From positions 92,501 to 156,500 of the forward strand of contig NZ_CANMDB010000005.1 in assembly GCF_947496515.1 (NCBI RefSeq): a stretch of 64,000 nucleotides of DNA, read 5' to 3'. The notes beneath the pieces are model-generated. The model ran no database searches. It was not told the origin of the DNA and saw only the letters and a list, made by a program, of their open reading frames with translations. Origin of the DNA: an uncultured Roseobacter sp. GTDB lineage: Bacteria > Pseudomonadota > Alphaproteobacteria > Rhodobacterales > Rhodobacteraceae. Of this stretch, positions 35,818-44,218 are shown one piece after another (position 1 is the first letter of the stretch; each line of letters starts with the position of its first letter). The translations under genes and the position numbers were made by a program.

Positions 35818-36936
35818 TCAGGCGTTGGTGATGATTTCCGAGAACTCGTTCTGCAACGGTCCAAAGAATGGCGTATCGGCCTGCCACCACCACATGTTGC
35901 CCAGCACCTCCGCGGTGTAGACCTCATTGAACTGCGCCTTGAACTCGTCGGAGGCGTAATCGGCAGCACCCAGAACAGCGGAGTTGTAGCCGGTGTTGTT
36001 GGAGAACATCCCGCCCGTTTCAGGCTTGAGCATGAAGTTCATGAAGGCCACGGCCTGATCCACATTCTCCGCCCCTTTCAGGATGCCGAAGCTGTCGAGC
36101 CAGGTGATGATGCCTTCGGAGGGCGCCCGGTAGAGGAAATCACCGTTCTCCCGGTTCAGCAGCAGCCCGGTCGTGTCCCAGGTCTGGCCGATGATGGCAC
36201 CTGCGTCCTTGAACGCCGATGTCGCCTCTGTCGCGTTGTTCCAGAAGGCGCCAAAGTTGTCCTTGCGCTCCAGGATCCACTTGGTGATCTCGCCGAACAC
36301 CCGGCGGGCGTCCTGCTCGGATTTGTAGACATCCAGCATACGGTTCGATGGCACGTCGCCGATGGCGTCGAGGTAGAGGCCCGTGCCCATCAGCACCGAC
36401 TTTTGCCGGAACGCGGCCTTGCCATCCGCTGCATCGGCCCAGAGGTCGCCATAGGAAACCTGCCCGTCGATGGGCATCGCCGCGGCGTTATAGGTTACAC
36501 CTTCTGTGCCCCAGTCGAATGGCAGCACGATCTGCTCGCCCTTGAACACACCGCCCAAAGCCGCGCTGTCGCGCACGAAGGAGGGGATGATCGCATCGAC
36601 GTTCACGCCCGCCGGGATCGGTGCAAAAAAGCTCTCGCCATTGTCGTCGATATAGCCGGGTGTGTTGGTGATCGACGGGAACACCACGTCAAATCCCTTG
36701 CCGCCCGCAGCGCTCACGGTGGATTCCGCCTCGTCGTTGGAGCCGAAGGTGGTCAGGTCTAGCGTGATGCCGGTTTCTGCCTCGAAGGCCTCGGCGATAT
36801 TGGGCTGGATGTAGTCCTGCCAGGCAAAGACCTTGACCGTGCCCGAGGACGCCAGCGCGTCGTTGGCTTTCAAAAGCGCGGGTGCGGCAACCGCTGCCCC
36901 GGTGACTTGCAATGCGGAACGTCGTGTGAATTTCAT
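35818..36936 (-). CDS. PotD/PotF-type periplasmic substrate-binding protein
   Basis: A 372-residue binding protein with a Tat-like signal (TRRSALQVTGAAVAAPALLKANDALA). The mature part has the polyamine-binding-protein pattern VKVFAWQDYIQPNIAEAFEAETG and LPFDWGTEGVTYN near residue 135. The ligand is probably a polyamine or another cationic compound. AAGGGG precedes the ATG. It is first in the operon; the 238-bp upstream gap to the tetR gene contains an 11-bp iteron array about 165 bp before the start. Confidence 0.93.
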   Translation of the reverse strand: MKFTRRSALQVTGAAVAAPALLKANDALASSGTVKVFAWQDYIQPNIAEAFEAETGITLDLTTFGSNDEAESTVSAAGGKGFDVVFPSITNTPGYIDDNGESFFAPIPAGVNVDAIIPSFVRDSAALGGVFKGEQIVLPFDWGTEGVTYNAAAMPIDGQVSYGDLWADAADGKAAFRQKSVLMGTGLYLDAIGDVPSNRMLDVYKSEQDARRVFGEITKWILERKDNFGAFWNNATEATSAFKDAGAIIGQTWDTTGLLLNRENGDFLYRAPSEGIITWLDSFGILKGAENVDQAVAFMNFMLKPETGGMFSNNTGYNSAVLGAADYASDEFKAQFNEVYTAEVLGNMWWWQADTPFFGPLQNEFSEIITNA

Positions 36937-37099
36937 GTGTATCCCCTTGGTGTTTGTGTCGCGTGGCGCCTGCCTCCAAAGGCTGCGCCACCGCTCCCTG
37001 TCCGCATAGAAATGCTCGGAGACACCTTTGTAAACAATTTATGAAGATTATGTGACAGCGCTGCGGACCCGGGCGTAACCGTTCCGTCAATCCACCGCG

Positions 37100-37159
37100 C
37101 GCGACGCACCGACGTTATACCGACGTGATACCGACAGGATAACGACGTCGCACCGACGG
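37100..37159. repeat. 60-bp element of 11-bp tandem units, copy B
   Basis: Units CGCGACGCACC, GACGTTATACC, GACGTGATACC, GACAGGATAAC, GACGTCGCACC, then GACGG. It matches copy A (25,576-25,635) unit by unit, 52 of 60 bases. It ends 15 bp before the tetR stop and lies upstream of the binding-protein gene in the same orientation as copy A relative to the next gene. Confidence 0.8.
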
Positions 37160-37174
37160 TGTTTAAGGGGTGGA

Positions 37175-37804
37175 TCAGGGGGCCCGCCGCACCCCGTAGC
37201 GCGCTATGAAAGTGGTCACCGCACCGGTCACCACCCGCTCGATCTCCGCCGGTTCCACACTCTGGATCATGCCAAAAATGAGCCGGGGCCAGATGTCTGC
37301 TTTGCACAGCTCACCGAACTGATCGGCGGCCAGCGGATAGTCATCCATGACCAGCTCGCCCCGGGCCACGGCCTGCTCGAAATAGGCCACCATTTCCGCC
37401 CGCATCACCGCCGGGCCGGAGTTGTAGAACTGCCGCCCAAGCTCGGGAAAGCGCTCCTTTTCGGCCACGCAGATGCGAAAGATCTGCTGCCCGAACTGCG
37501 AGGTGATAAAGCCCAGAAAATGCCGCCCTGTCTGCATCAGAACCTCTTCGGGCGCGGCCTGCATGTCGATGCTGTCAAGCGCATCGCGCGCCTGCCGCTG
37601 ACACTCGGTGCTGGCCACTTCCATAAAGAGCAGCCGCTTGTCCGGGAAATAGCTGTAGAGCGTCGCCTTGGAGACAGCCGCCACCCGCGCGATCTCATCC
37701 ACACTGGCACCTTCGAACCCGTCAGCCATAAAGACGCGCCGCGCACCATCGAGCACTTGGTCATATTTGCGCCCTTTGCGGATCATCTCGGCTGTGCTGG
37801 TCAT
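37175..37804 (-). CDS. TetR/AcrR-family regulator
   Basis: A 209-residue regulator. The N-terminal helix-turn-helix is at residues 12-58 (ILDGARRVF-type helix 1, EIARVAAVSKATLYSYFPDKRLLF). The C-terminal ligand domain resembles the AefR/TetR_C group (GQQIFRICVAEKERFPELGRQFY). GGGGGA sets the ATG at 37804; a TTG one codon earlier is open. It lies upstream of the polyamine-type operon on the same strand. A short palindrome in its own promoter region suggests autoregulation. Confidence 0.9.
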   Translation of the reverse strand: MTSTAEMIRKGRKYDQVLDGARRVFMADGFEGASVDEIARVAAVSKATLYSYFPDKRLLFMEVASTECQRQARDALDSIDMQAAPEEVLMQTGRHFLGFITSQFGQQIFRICVAEKERFPELGRQFYNSGPAVMRAEMVAYFEQAVARGELVMDDYPLAADQFGELCKADIWPRLIFGMIQSVEPAEIERVVTGAVTTFIARYGVRRAP

Positions 37805-37839
37805 CAAAGTCCCCCGGGGTTGACCGGCACAACCCTATA

Positions 37840-37851
37840 AACCGGGCGGTT
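37840..37851. promoter_or_regulatory. Candidate operator in the tetR promoter
   Basis: AACCG-GG-CGGTT lies 36 bp upstream of the tetR start. On the minus strand it falls between a TTGGAA (-35-like) and a TATAGG (-10-like) sequence, where a bound repressor would block RNA polymerase. The rest of the 305-bp gap to the AEC gene shows no gene and no other clear site. Confidence 0.35.
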
Positions 37852-38109
37852 CACTTCCAAGCGAAATCCCCGCAGACTTTACGTAACCTTCGGCAGAAAC
37901 ATGCGCAATCTCACGAGCAGGCAGGATTTTTTACACTTCATATCAACGATCTATCGGGACACCCCGACCATCCAGACCTGTTGTGACGCATAGACCAAGC
38001 CGGCTGAGGATTCATCGCGACATCACCCGGCAGCCTCAGCGTGAAAGTGATTCCACCCACCCGGCGCGGCGGTTGCAGCAGTGCAAGACAGCGGCTATGA
38101 CCCTGCCAT

Positions 38110-39039
38110 ATGATTGAGATTTTCCTCAAGACCCTGCCCTTTTTCGCGCTGATCGGTCTGGGGTACTGGGCAGGTTACACGCGGTTTTTCAGTGAAGAGG
38201 CCACGGCCTACCTGACCAAATTCGTCTTCTACTTCGCGTTGACGGCCATGCTGTTTCGCTTCTCCGCGAACCTGTCGCTGCAGGATGTCTGGGACACCAA
38301 CCTCGTCGCAGGTTATCTGGCAGGCACCATGGCGGTTTATCTGATCGCGACCCTGGTGGGCTATCTGCGCAAACTGGACGTCGCCACAACGGCCGTCGAG
38401 GCGCAATGCGCCGCCATCGGCAACGTGGGGTTTCTGGGCGTGCCCATGCTTACCCTCCTGCTGGGAGAGGCGGCCATCGGCCCCATCATGATGGCACTGG
38501 CCGTTGATCTGATCGTGTTTTCGAGCCTGATCGTCATCCTGATCACCGGCTCCCGTGACGGGCGCGTCAGCTGGGGGGTCTTTCGCACCGTGGGGCTGGG
38601 GCTGGTGCGCAACCCGATGATCGTGGCGATTGTGGTGGGTCTGGCCTGGTCGTTCTTCGATCTGCCCATTCCCGCGCCCGCCAATGAATTCCTCGCCATC
38701 CTCGGTGGTGCCGCGACGCCCGGCGCGCTTTTTGCCATCGGCGCGTCGCTGGCCACGAAATCCGCCGAAAAGCTGCGCATCGCGGGCTGGCTGAGCTTTT
38801 GCAAGCTGGGGCTGCATCCGCTCTTTGTTGCCATCGGGGTGCTCTACCTCTTCCCCGCCGATCCCTATATGGCGGCCGTGATCATCGCCGCCTCCGCCCT
38901 GCCGGTGGCGGGCAACGTCTATATCCTCGCACAGCACTACGGCGTTGCACCGCATCGCGTCTCGGCGGCCATCCTCGTCTCCACGGCCATCAGCATCGTC
39001 ACCGTCAGCGGCATCATCGCCGTGCTGGCCCCGGGCTGA
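38110..39039 (+). CDS. AEC-family transporter (auxin efflux carrier type)
   Basis: A 309-residue membrane protein with about ten helices in two five-helix halves. Family blocks are LPFFALIGLGYWAGYTRFFS at the N-terminus, AAIGNVGFLGVPMLTLLLGE near residue 102 and GAATPGALFAIGASL near 200, with ASALPVAGNVYILAQHY near 264. AEC proteins export or import small organic anions; the substrate is unknown. It is 66 bp upstream of the S-formylglutathione hydrolase gene on the same strand, and may or may not be co-transcribed. Confidence 0.92.
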   Translation: MIEIFLKTLPFFALIGLGYWAGYTRFFSEEATAYLTKFVFYFALTAMLFRFSANLSLQDVWDTNLVAGYLAGTMAVYLIATLVGYLRKLDVATTAVEAQCAAIGNVGFLGVPMLTLLLGEAAIGPIMMALAVDLIVFSSLIVILITGSRDGRVSWGVFRTVGLGLVRNPMIVAIVVGLAWSFFDLPIPAPANEFLAILGGAATPGALFAIGASLATKSAEKLRIAGWLSFCKLGLHPLFVAIGVLYLFPADPYMAAVIIAASALPVAGNVYILAQHYGVAPHRVSAAILVSTAISIVTVSGIIAVLAPG

Positions 39040-39105
39040 GCGCACCCTTGCCCGGCGGCCCACGGCACGGTAGCCATGGTCAACCAAACGTCAGGGAGAG
39101 ACGCC

Positions 39106-39936
39106 ATGCAGACCATTTCAGAGAACGCCTGTTTCGGCGGCACCCAAGGCGTCTACAGCCATACATCCGAGGTGTGCGCCTGCGACATGACCTTTGCCGT
39201 CTTCCTCCCGCACGAGGCGCGTGACGGCCCGGTGCCCGTACTCTGGTATCTGTCGGGGCTGACCTGCACCCATGAGAACGCCATGACCAAGGCCGGTGCG
39301 CAGGCCTGGGCCGCCGAGCACGGCATCGCACTGATCTTTCCCGACACCTCTCCCCGCGGGGACGATGTGGCAGACGACGACGCCTATGATCTGGGCAAAG
39401 GGGCGGGTTTCTACATCAACGCCACTCAGGACCCCTGGGCCAAACACTTTCGAATGTGGGACTACGTCAGCGCGGAACTGCCCGCGCTGGTCGCGGAGAA
39501 TTTCGCGCTCGACATGGACCGGCAGGCCATCACCGGCCATTCCATGGGCGGGCACGGTGCGCTGACACTGGCGATGTCCCTGCCGGGGCGGTTTCGCTCG
39601 GTCTCTGCCTTCTCGCCCATCTGCAATCCGACGGGAGGCGACTGGGGGCGCAAGCAGTTCTCGGCCTATCTGGGCGAGGCCGAAGACAGCTGGGCCGCCC
39701 ATGACGCCAGCCTGCTGATGGCGGAACGCGGATTTGACGGCCCGCTGCTGGTGGACACCGGCACGGCGGATCAGTTCATCGACCTTCTGCGCCCCGAAGC
39801 ACTGGCCGAAGCCGTGGCCAGGCGTCGCCAGCCCGCCACCATCCGGCTGCAACCGGGCTATGATCACAGCTATTTCTTCGTTTCCAGCTTCATGGAAGAA
39901 CACGTGGCCTTTCACGCCGACGCGCTCTACGGATGA
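39106..39936 (+). CDS. fghA: S-formylglutathione hydrolase
   Basis: A 276-residue esterase-D-type serine hydrolase that splits S-formylglutathione to formate and glutathione in formaldehyde detoxification. Family signatures are [14 protein letters not shown] near residue 47, the nucleophile in [10 protein letters not shown] (Ser146), Asp in TGTADQF near 222, and the catalytic His in PGYDHSYFF near 256. GGGAGAG precedes the ATG at 39106; an earlier start at 39076 is less likely. No adhI gene is adjacent. The stop overlaps the next gene by 4 bp. Confidence 0.96.
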   Translation: MQTISENACFGGTQGVYSHTSEVCACDMTFAVFLPHEARDGPVPVLWYLSGLTCTHENAMTKAGAQAWAAEHGIALIFPDTSPRGDDVADDDAYDLGKGAGFYINATQDPWAKHFRMWDYVSAELPALVAENFALDMDRQAITGHSMGGHGALTLAMSLPGRFRSVSAFSPICNPTGGDWGRKQFSAYLGEAEDSWAAHDASLLMAERGFDGPLLVDTGTADQFIDLLRPEALAEAVARRRQPATIRLQPGYDHSYFFVSSFMEEHVAFHADALYG

Positions 39937-40385
39937 CAGCGCTCTACGTCGATGCAGATGCCTGTCCGGTAAAGGCAGAAGCGGAGCGCGTCGCCACCCG
40001 GCACGGCGCGCGGATGTTCGTGGTGTCCAACGGCGGGCTGCGGCCCTCGCAAAATCCACTGGTGGAGACGATCATCGTCCCCGACGGCCCGGACGTGGCC
40101 GATATGTGGATCGCGGAGCGATGCGGCATGGGCGATGTGGTGGTGACCGGGGACATCCCGCTGGCCGCAAAATGCGTCGCGGCAGGGGCGCAGGTGCTCA
40201 AGCACAATGGCGAAGCGCTCACCGCGGCGAACATCGGCAACGTCCTGGCAACCCGCGACCTGATGACCGATCTGCGCGCGGCAGACCCCTTTCGGCAAGG
40301 CGGCGGCCCGGGGTTCACCAAGGCGGATAGATCCCGGTTTCTCGACGCGCTGGAACGGGCGATGCGCACGGCACAGCGCCCGTAA
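39933..40385 (+). CDS. UPF0178 (YaiI/YqxD) family protein
   Basis: A 150-residue conserved protein of the DUF188/UPF0178 family with a PIN-like nuclease fold. Typical segments: [18 protein letters not shown] at the N-terminus, [20 protein letters not shown] near residue 70 and [19 protein letters not shown] near the C-terminus. The biological role is unknown. It overlaps fghA by 4 bp (ATGA) and precedes the HAD gene by 12 bp, so it is part of a compact operon. Confidence 0.92.
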   Translation: MTALYVDADACPVKAEAERVATRHGARMFVVSNGGLRPSQNPLVETIIVPDGPDVADMWIAERCGMGDVVVTGDIPLAAKCVAAGAQVLKHNGEALTAANIGNVLATRDLMTDLRAADPFRQGGGPGFTKADRSRFLDALERAMRTAQRP

Positions 40386-40397
40386 GGAGAGCAAGAC

Positions 40398-41018
40398 GTG
40401 CAGCCCAAAGCGGTGATTTTCGACATCGGCAATGTGTTGATCGAATGGAACCCGGAGCGGTTCTACGATGCCGAGATAGGGGCCGCTCGGCGGCGCAGGC
40501 TCTTTGCCGACGTGGATCTGCACGCGATGAACGAGCGGATCGACCTGGGCGCGGATTTCCGCGATACCATCTACGCCGAGGCCGAGAGGCATCCGGGCTG
40601 GCGCGATGAGATCCGCCTGTGGCACGACCGCTGGATCGAGATGACGCAACCGGCGATCGCTCATTCGGTCCGGCTCATGCAAGCGTTGCGGGCGGTGGGC
40701 GTGCCGGTGTTCTCGCTGACCAATTTCGGGGTGGGCAGCTACGATCACGCCGCGACCCACTACCCCTTTCTGCGTCAGTTCGACCGCGATTTTATCTCCG
40801 GCCATCTGCGGATGATGAAACCCGATCCGAGGATCTATGAGACGCTGGAGGAGGCAAGCGGTCTGTCGGGCGCCGAGTTGATCTTTACCGATGACCGGAC
40901 CGACAATGTCGCGGCGGCCGCGGCCCTTGGCTGGCGGACGCATCTTTTCGACGGGCCCAGCGGCTGGGCGGAAAGGCTGGTCTCCGAGGGTCTGCTGAGC
41001 GCGGAGCAGGCGCGATGA
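40398..41018 (+). CDS. HAD-family hydrolase
   Basis: A 206-residue haloacid-dehalogenase-superfamily hydrolase of the YihX-like group. Motif I is FDIGNVLIEW, with the nucleophilic Asp10 and Asn in place of the usual second Asp, a change seen in this group; motif II is FSLTNFG near residue 109; motif III Lys is in MMKPDP near 140; motif IV is FTDDRTDN near 163. It starts with GTG at 40398, with AAGGAGAG 6 bp upstream. It ends in a 4-bp overlap with the next gene. The substrate is unknown. Confidence 0.9.
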   Translation: MQPKAVIFDIGNVLIEWNPERFYDAEIGAARRRRLFADVDLHAMNERIDLGADFRDTIYAEAERHPGWRDEIRLWHDRWIEMTQPAIAHSVRLMQALRAVGVPVFSLTNFGVGSYDHAATHYPFLRQFDRDFISGHLRMMKPDPRIYETLEEASGLSGAELIFTDDRTDNVAAAAALGWRTHLFDGPSGWAERLVSEGLLSAEQAR

Positions 41019-41926
41019 GCCCCCGCGTCATTCCCTTTGCCGAGTGTGACGCGCTGCTTGACTGGATCGCGCTGACCGATGCGCTGGCCGCCGGGCACCT
41101 GCTGCCCCGTGCCGAGATCGCCGATACGTTTCTCTACCGTGATCCCGATACGCTGCTGAACCGCGCCGCCTGGATCGACGGTCTGGGCCTCGCGGTCAAA
41201 TCCGCCACGATCTTTCCCGGTAATGCGGCGGCAGGCGCGCCGACAGTCAACGGCGGCGTCATGCTCTTTTCCGACCGTGGCGGCACGCTGGAGGCGATTG
41301 TCGATTTCCACCTTGTGACCAAATGGAAGACCGCCGGGGATAGCCTGCTTGCCGCGCGGCGCCTCGCCCGGCCCGACAGCCGCCGAATCCTCATCGTCGG
41401 CGCAGGCACCCAGGCGCGGGGGCTGCACGCCGCCTACAGCGCTGCCTTTCCGGGCGCTCAGTTCACCGTCTGGAACCGCAGCCCCGCGGCGGCGGAGACC
41501 TTTGCCGCCAGCCATCCCGGCACGCATGTGGCGACCGATCTGGAGGCCGCCGTGCGCGCCGCAGAGATCATCACCTGTGCCACCATGGCGACAGCACCGC
41601 TGATCCGGGGCGCGTGGTTGCAACCGGGCCAGCACGTGGATCTGGTAGGCGCCTACCGCCCCGACATGCGCGAGGCGGATGACGCGGCACTCTCCCGCGC
41701 CCGGGTCTTCGTGGACAGTCTGGAAACCACCGTCGCGCATATCGGCGAGCTGAAGATCCCCATCGCGGCGGGCGCCTTCCGCGCCGATGACATCGTGGCG
41801 GACTACTATGCACCGGACGCCTTCACCCGGCAGAGCGCCGAGGAGATAACGCTTTTCAAGAATGGCGGTGGTGCGCATCTCGACCTGATGACGGGCCGCT
41901 ACATCCTCGACCGTTGGACGGCGTGA
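41015..41926 (+). CDS. Ornithine cyclodeaminase/mu-crystallin family protein
   Basis: A 303-residue NAD(P)-dependent enzyme of the OCD/mu-crystallin family. Visible are the substrate-side lysine in LAVKSATIFPGN near residue 61, LVTKWKTAGDSLLAARRLA near 95 and the Rossmann loop ILIVGAGTQARGLHAAY near 126-142. Members are ornithine cyclodeaminase, ketimine reductase, or alanine or proline-forming enzymes; which one applies cannot be decided. It overlaps both neighbours by 4 bp (ATGA before, GTGA after), implying coupled translation. Confidence 0.92.
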   Translation: MSPRVIPFAECDALLDWIALTDALAAGHLLPRAEIADTFLYRDPDTLLNRAAWIDGLGLAVKSATIFPGNAAAGAPTVNGGVMLFSDRGGTLEAIVDFHLVTKWKTAGDSLLAARRLARPDSRRILIVGAGTQARGLHAAYSAAFPGAQFTVWNRSPAAAETFAASHPGTHVATDLEAAVRAAEIITCATMATAPLIRGAWLQPGQHVDLVGAYRPDMREADDAALSRARVFVDSLETTVAHIGELKIPIAAGAFRADDIVADYYAPDAFTRQSAEEITLFKNGGGAHLDLMTGRYILDRWTA

Positions 41927-42840
41927 TCTGGCTGGCACTGCTGGCGGCGCTGATCACCGCGCCGCTGCTGGTGGAGGCCATGCGCAAACCCATGGGCTGC
42001 ACGGCGCGCGCCAGCGCCCCGGGGCAATGCGTCGCGCTATCGCAGGGTACCACGCATTTTCGGTGGGTCGGGCCGCCGCAGGGTCCAGTGATCCTGTGCA
42101 TCCACGGGCTGACAACGCCGTCTTTTGTCTGGGGCGCGCTGGCCGCGGGCCTGTCGCAGGCGGGGTTTCGCGTGCTGACATATGACCTCTACGGGCGCGG
42201 CTTCTCCGACCGTCCGGCCGGGCCGCAGGACGCCGCTTTCTTCCTGCGCCAAGTGGACGATTTGCTGGTGGATCAGGACATCACGGCGCCCGTCACGCTC
42301 ATCGGCTACTCCATGGGCGGCGCCATCGCCGCCGCCTTCGCGGCCCGGCACCCGGCGCGCGTGCGCCGCCTCTTGCTGCTTGCCCCCGCGGGGATGCTGC
42401 CGGTTACGGGCGGCGCGCTCGAGCGTCTGGCGCGGCTGCCGCTTTTCGGCGGCTGGCTCATGCTGGCGCTTTACCCCGCCATCCTGCGCCGAGGCCTTGC
42501 AGCCGAGCGAGGGCAACCTGACAGCGTGCCGGAGATCAACCGGCAGCAACGGCGGGAGCTGCGCTGGCGCGGCTTTGTCCCCGCCGTCCGCGCGAGCCTG
42601 CTGGGGCTTTTGTCGGAGGTTCTGAGAAACACGCATGGGATCCTTGCGCAATCAGAGCTGCCGGTGCTGGCGCTCTGGGGGCAGGAAGATGCGGTGATCC
42701 CGCTACGGGCCGCCGACACGCTGCAGCGCTGGAACCCGGCCTCGCAGTCGGTCGTGGTGCCCGGCGCGGGGCACGGCCTGCCCTACACGCACAGCGACGC
42801 GGTGCTCGCCCACATCCTGCGGTTTTTGCGCGGCGACTGA
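41923..42840 (+). CDS. Alpha/beta hydrolase with N-terminal membrane anchor
   Basis: About 305 residues. A short N-terminal hydrophobic helix (VIWLALLAALITAPLLV) precedes an alpha/beta hydrolase domain. Oxyanion region CIHGLTTP, nucleophile GYSMGG near residue 133, Asp in WGQEDAVIPL near 254, His in PGAGHGLPY near 281. I chose the GTG at 41923, which overlaps the OCD stop as GTGA like the other junctions of this operon; a TTG at 41914 is also open. Last gene of the fghA-UPF0178-HAD-OCD run. The substrate is unknown. Confidence 0.85.
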   Translation: MIWLALLAALITAPLLVEAMRKPMGCTARASAPGQCVALSQGTTHFRWVGPPQGPVILCIHGLTTPSFVWGALAAGLSQAGFRVLTYDLYGRGFSDRPAGPQDAAFFLRQVDDLLVDQDITAPVTLIGYSMGGAIAAAFAARHPARVRRLLLLAPAGMLPVTGGALERLARLPLFGGWLMLALYPAILRRGLAAERGQPDSVPEINRQQRRELRWRGFVPAVRASLLGLLSEVLRNTHGILAQSELPVLALWGQEDAVIPLRAADTLQRWNPASQSVVVPGAGHGLPYTHSDAVLAHILRFLRGD

Positions 42841-42843
42841 CGG

Positions 42844-44085
42844 TCAGGCGATCCGCAGCCCCTCCAGCCGCCGCTCCCGGATCGGCAGGTGGATGATCGC
42901 GCTGAACGCACCCACGGCAACGCCGATCCACCACACCAGCGTGTAATCACCGTAGACATCGTACATCCGCCCGCCGAGCCACGCACCCATGAAGCTGCCG
43001 AGCTGGTGGCTGAAAAACACGATACCGTAGAGCGTGCCCATGTAGCGCAACCCGTAGATATGCGCGATGAGCCCCGACGTCAGCGGGATCGTCGCGAGCC
43101 ACAGGCTGCCCATGACGATGGAAAACACGATGACGCTGGTCGGGGTGATCGGCACCAGGATAAAGGCGGCAGAGGCCACCGTGCGCCCGACATAGATCGC
43201 CGCCAGCAGGTATTTCTTGGTATAGCGCTTGCCGAGCCAGCCCGCCAAGAGGGTACCGCCGATGTTGGCCACGCCGATCAGGGACAGCGCCAGTGCTCCA
43301 AGGGCAGAGGTCGTGCTGACACCCACGCTGTCCAGCATGCCGCCCGGCGCAATGGGGCCGCACAGCTCTACGATAAAGGCAGGGAAATGCGCGGTGATGA
43401 ATGCAAGCTGATAGCCGCAGGAGAAAAAGCCCAGAAAGATGAAAGTGTAGGAGGGATCGCGGAACGCCTTCACCAGGATCTCGCCCATGCTTTCATCCAG
43501 CTCTGACCGGGTCGCCATCTGTGGCGCGCGCATCATGGGCAAAAGCAATAGCACCAACATGATGGTGAGCGCGAAGAGCAGAAAGATGCTCTGCCATGGC
43601 ATGAAACCCAGCAGCCATTCGGCCACGGGCGGGCCGAAAATCTGCCCCCCGCTGCCCGCCGCCGAGACGACGGCCAGGGCCATGGAGCGGTTTTCATCCG
43701 ACGCGGCACGGCCCACCACGGCCAGGATGACACCAAAGCCGGTACCGGCAATGCCGAAACCCACCAGCCAGGCATAAAGCTGGTGCCCCAGCGGCGTCGT
43801 GGCCTGCGCCGACAGCACGAGCCCGAGGGCATAGATGATCGCGCCAAGGATGATGGATTTCCGGTCCCCGATCTTTTCGGCCAGCGCGCCAAAAAAGGGC
43901 TGACCAATCCCCCAGGCCAGGTTCTGGATTGCAATGGCCAGCGAGAACTCCGCCCTCAGCCAGCCGAACTCCTCCGCAATGGGGATCTGGAAGATCCCGA
44001 AGGTGGAGCGGATGGCAAAGCTGACCACAATGATCACGCAGCCAACGATCAGAACAGGGGTAAATAGGGGCGCGCGTGCTGGCAT
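42844..44085 (-). CDS. MFS transporter (monocarboxylate/oxalate-antiporter-like)
   Basis: A 413-residue major facilitator with about 12 helices. The N-terminal half has LAWGIGQPFFGALAEKIGDRKSIILG (motif A region near residue 57-82) and the C-terminal half GGTLLAGWLGKRYTKKYLL near 277. The overall pattern resembles the OFA/monocarboxylate group; the substrate is unknown. Three bases separate its stop from the convergent hydrolase stop. Divergent from zapE. Confidence 0.9.
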   Translation of the reverse strand: MPARAPLFTPVLIVGCVIIVVSFAIRSTFGIFQIPIAEEFGWLRAEFSLAIAIQNLAWGIGQPFFGALAEKIGDRKSIILGAIIYALGLVLSAQATTPLGHQLYAWLVGFGIAGTGFGVILAVVGRAASDENRSMALAVVSAAGSGGQIFGPPVAEWLLGFMPWQSIFLLFALTIMLVLLLLPMMRAPQMATRSELDESMGEILVKAFRDPSYTFIFLGFFSCGYQLAFITAHFPAFIVELCGPIAPGGMLDSVGVSTTSALGALALSLIGVANIGGTLLAGWLGKRYTKKYLLAAIYVGRTVASAAFILVPITPTSVIVFSIVMGSLWLATIPLTSGLIAHIYGLRYMGTLYGIVFFSHQLGSFMGAWLGGRMYDVYGDYTLVWWIGVAVGAFSAIIHLPIRERRLEGLRIA

Positions 44086-44218
44086 CTGAGCTTCTCCGGT
44101 CAGATCACCCTACCCCACGCACCATGGCGGTCAATTCAGCATTTTTTGCCAACGCTTCACATATTCTGATGTGACCGCCCACTTCCGTTGAACCGCCCCG
44201 CGCGCTATTGCGAACGGG

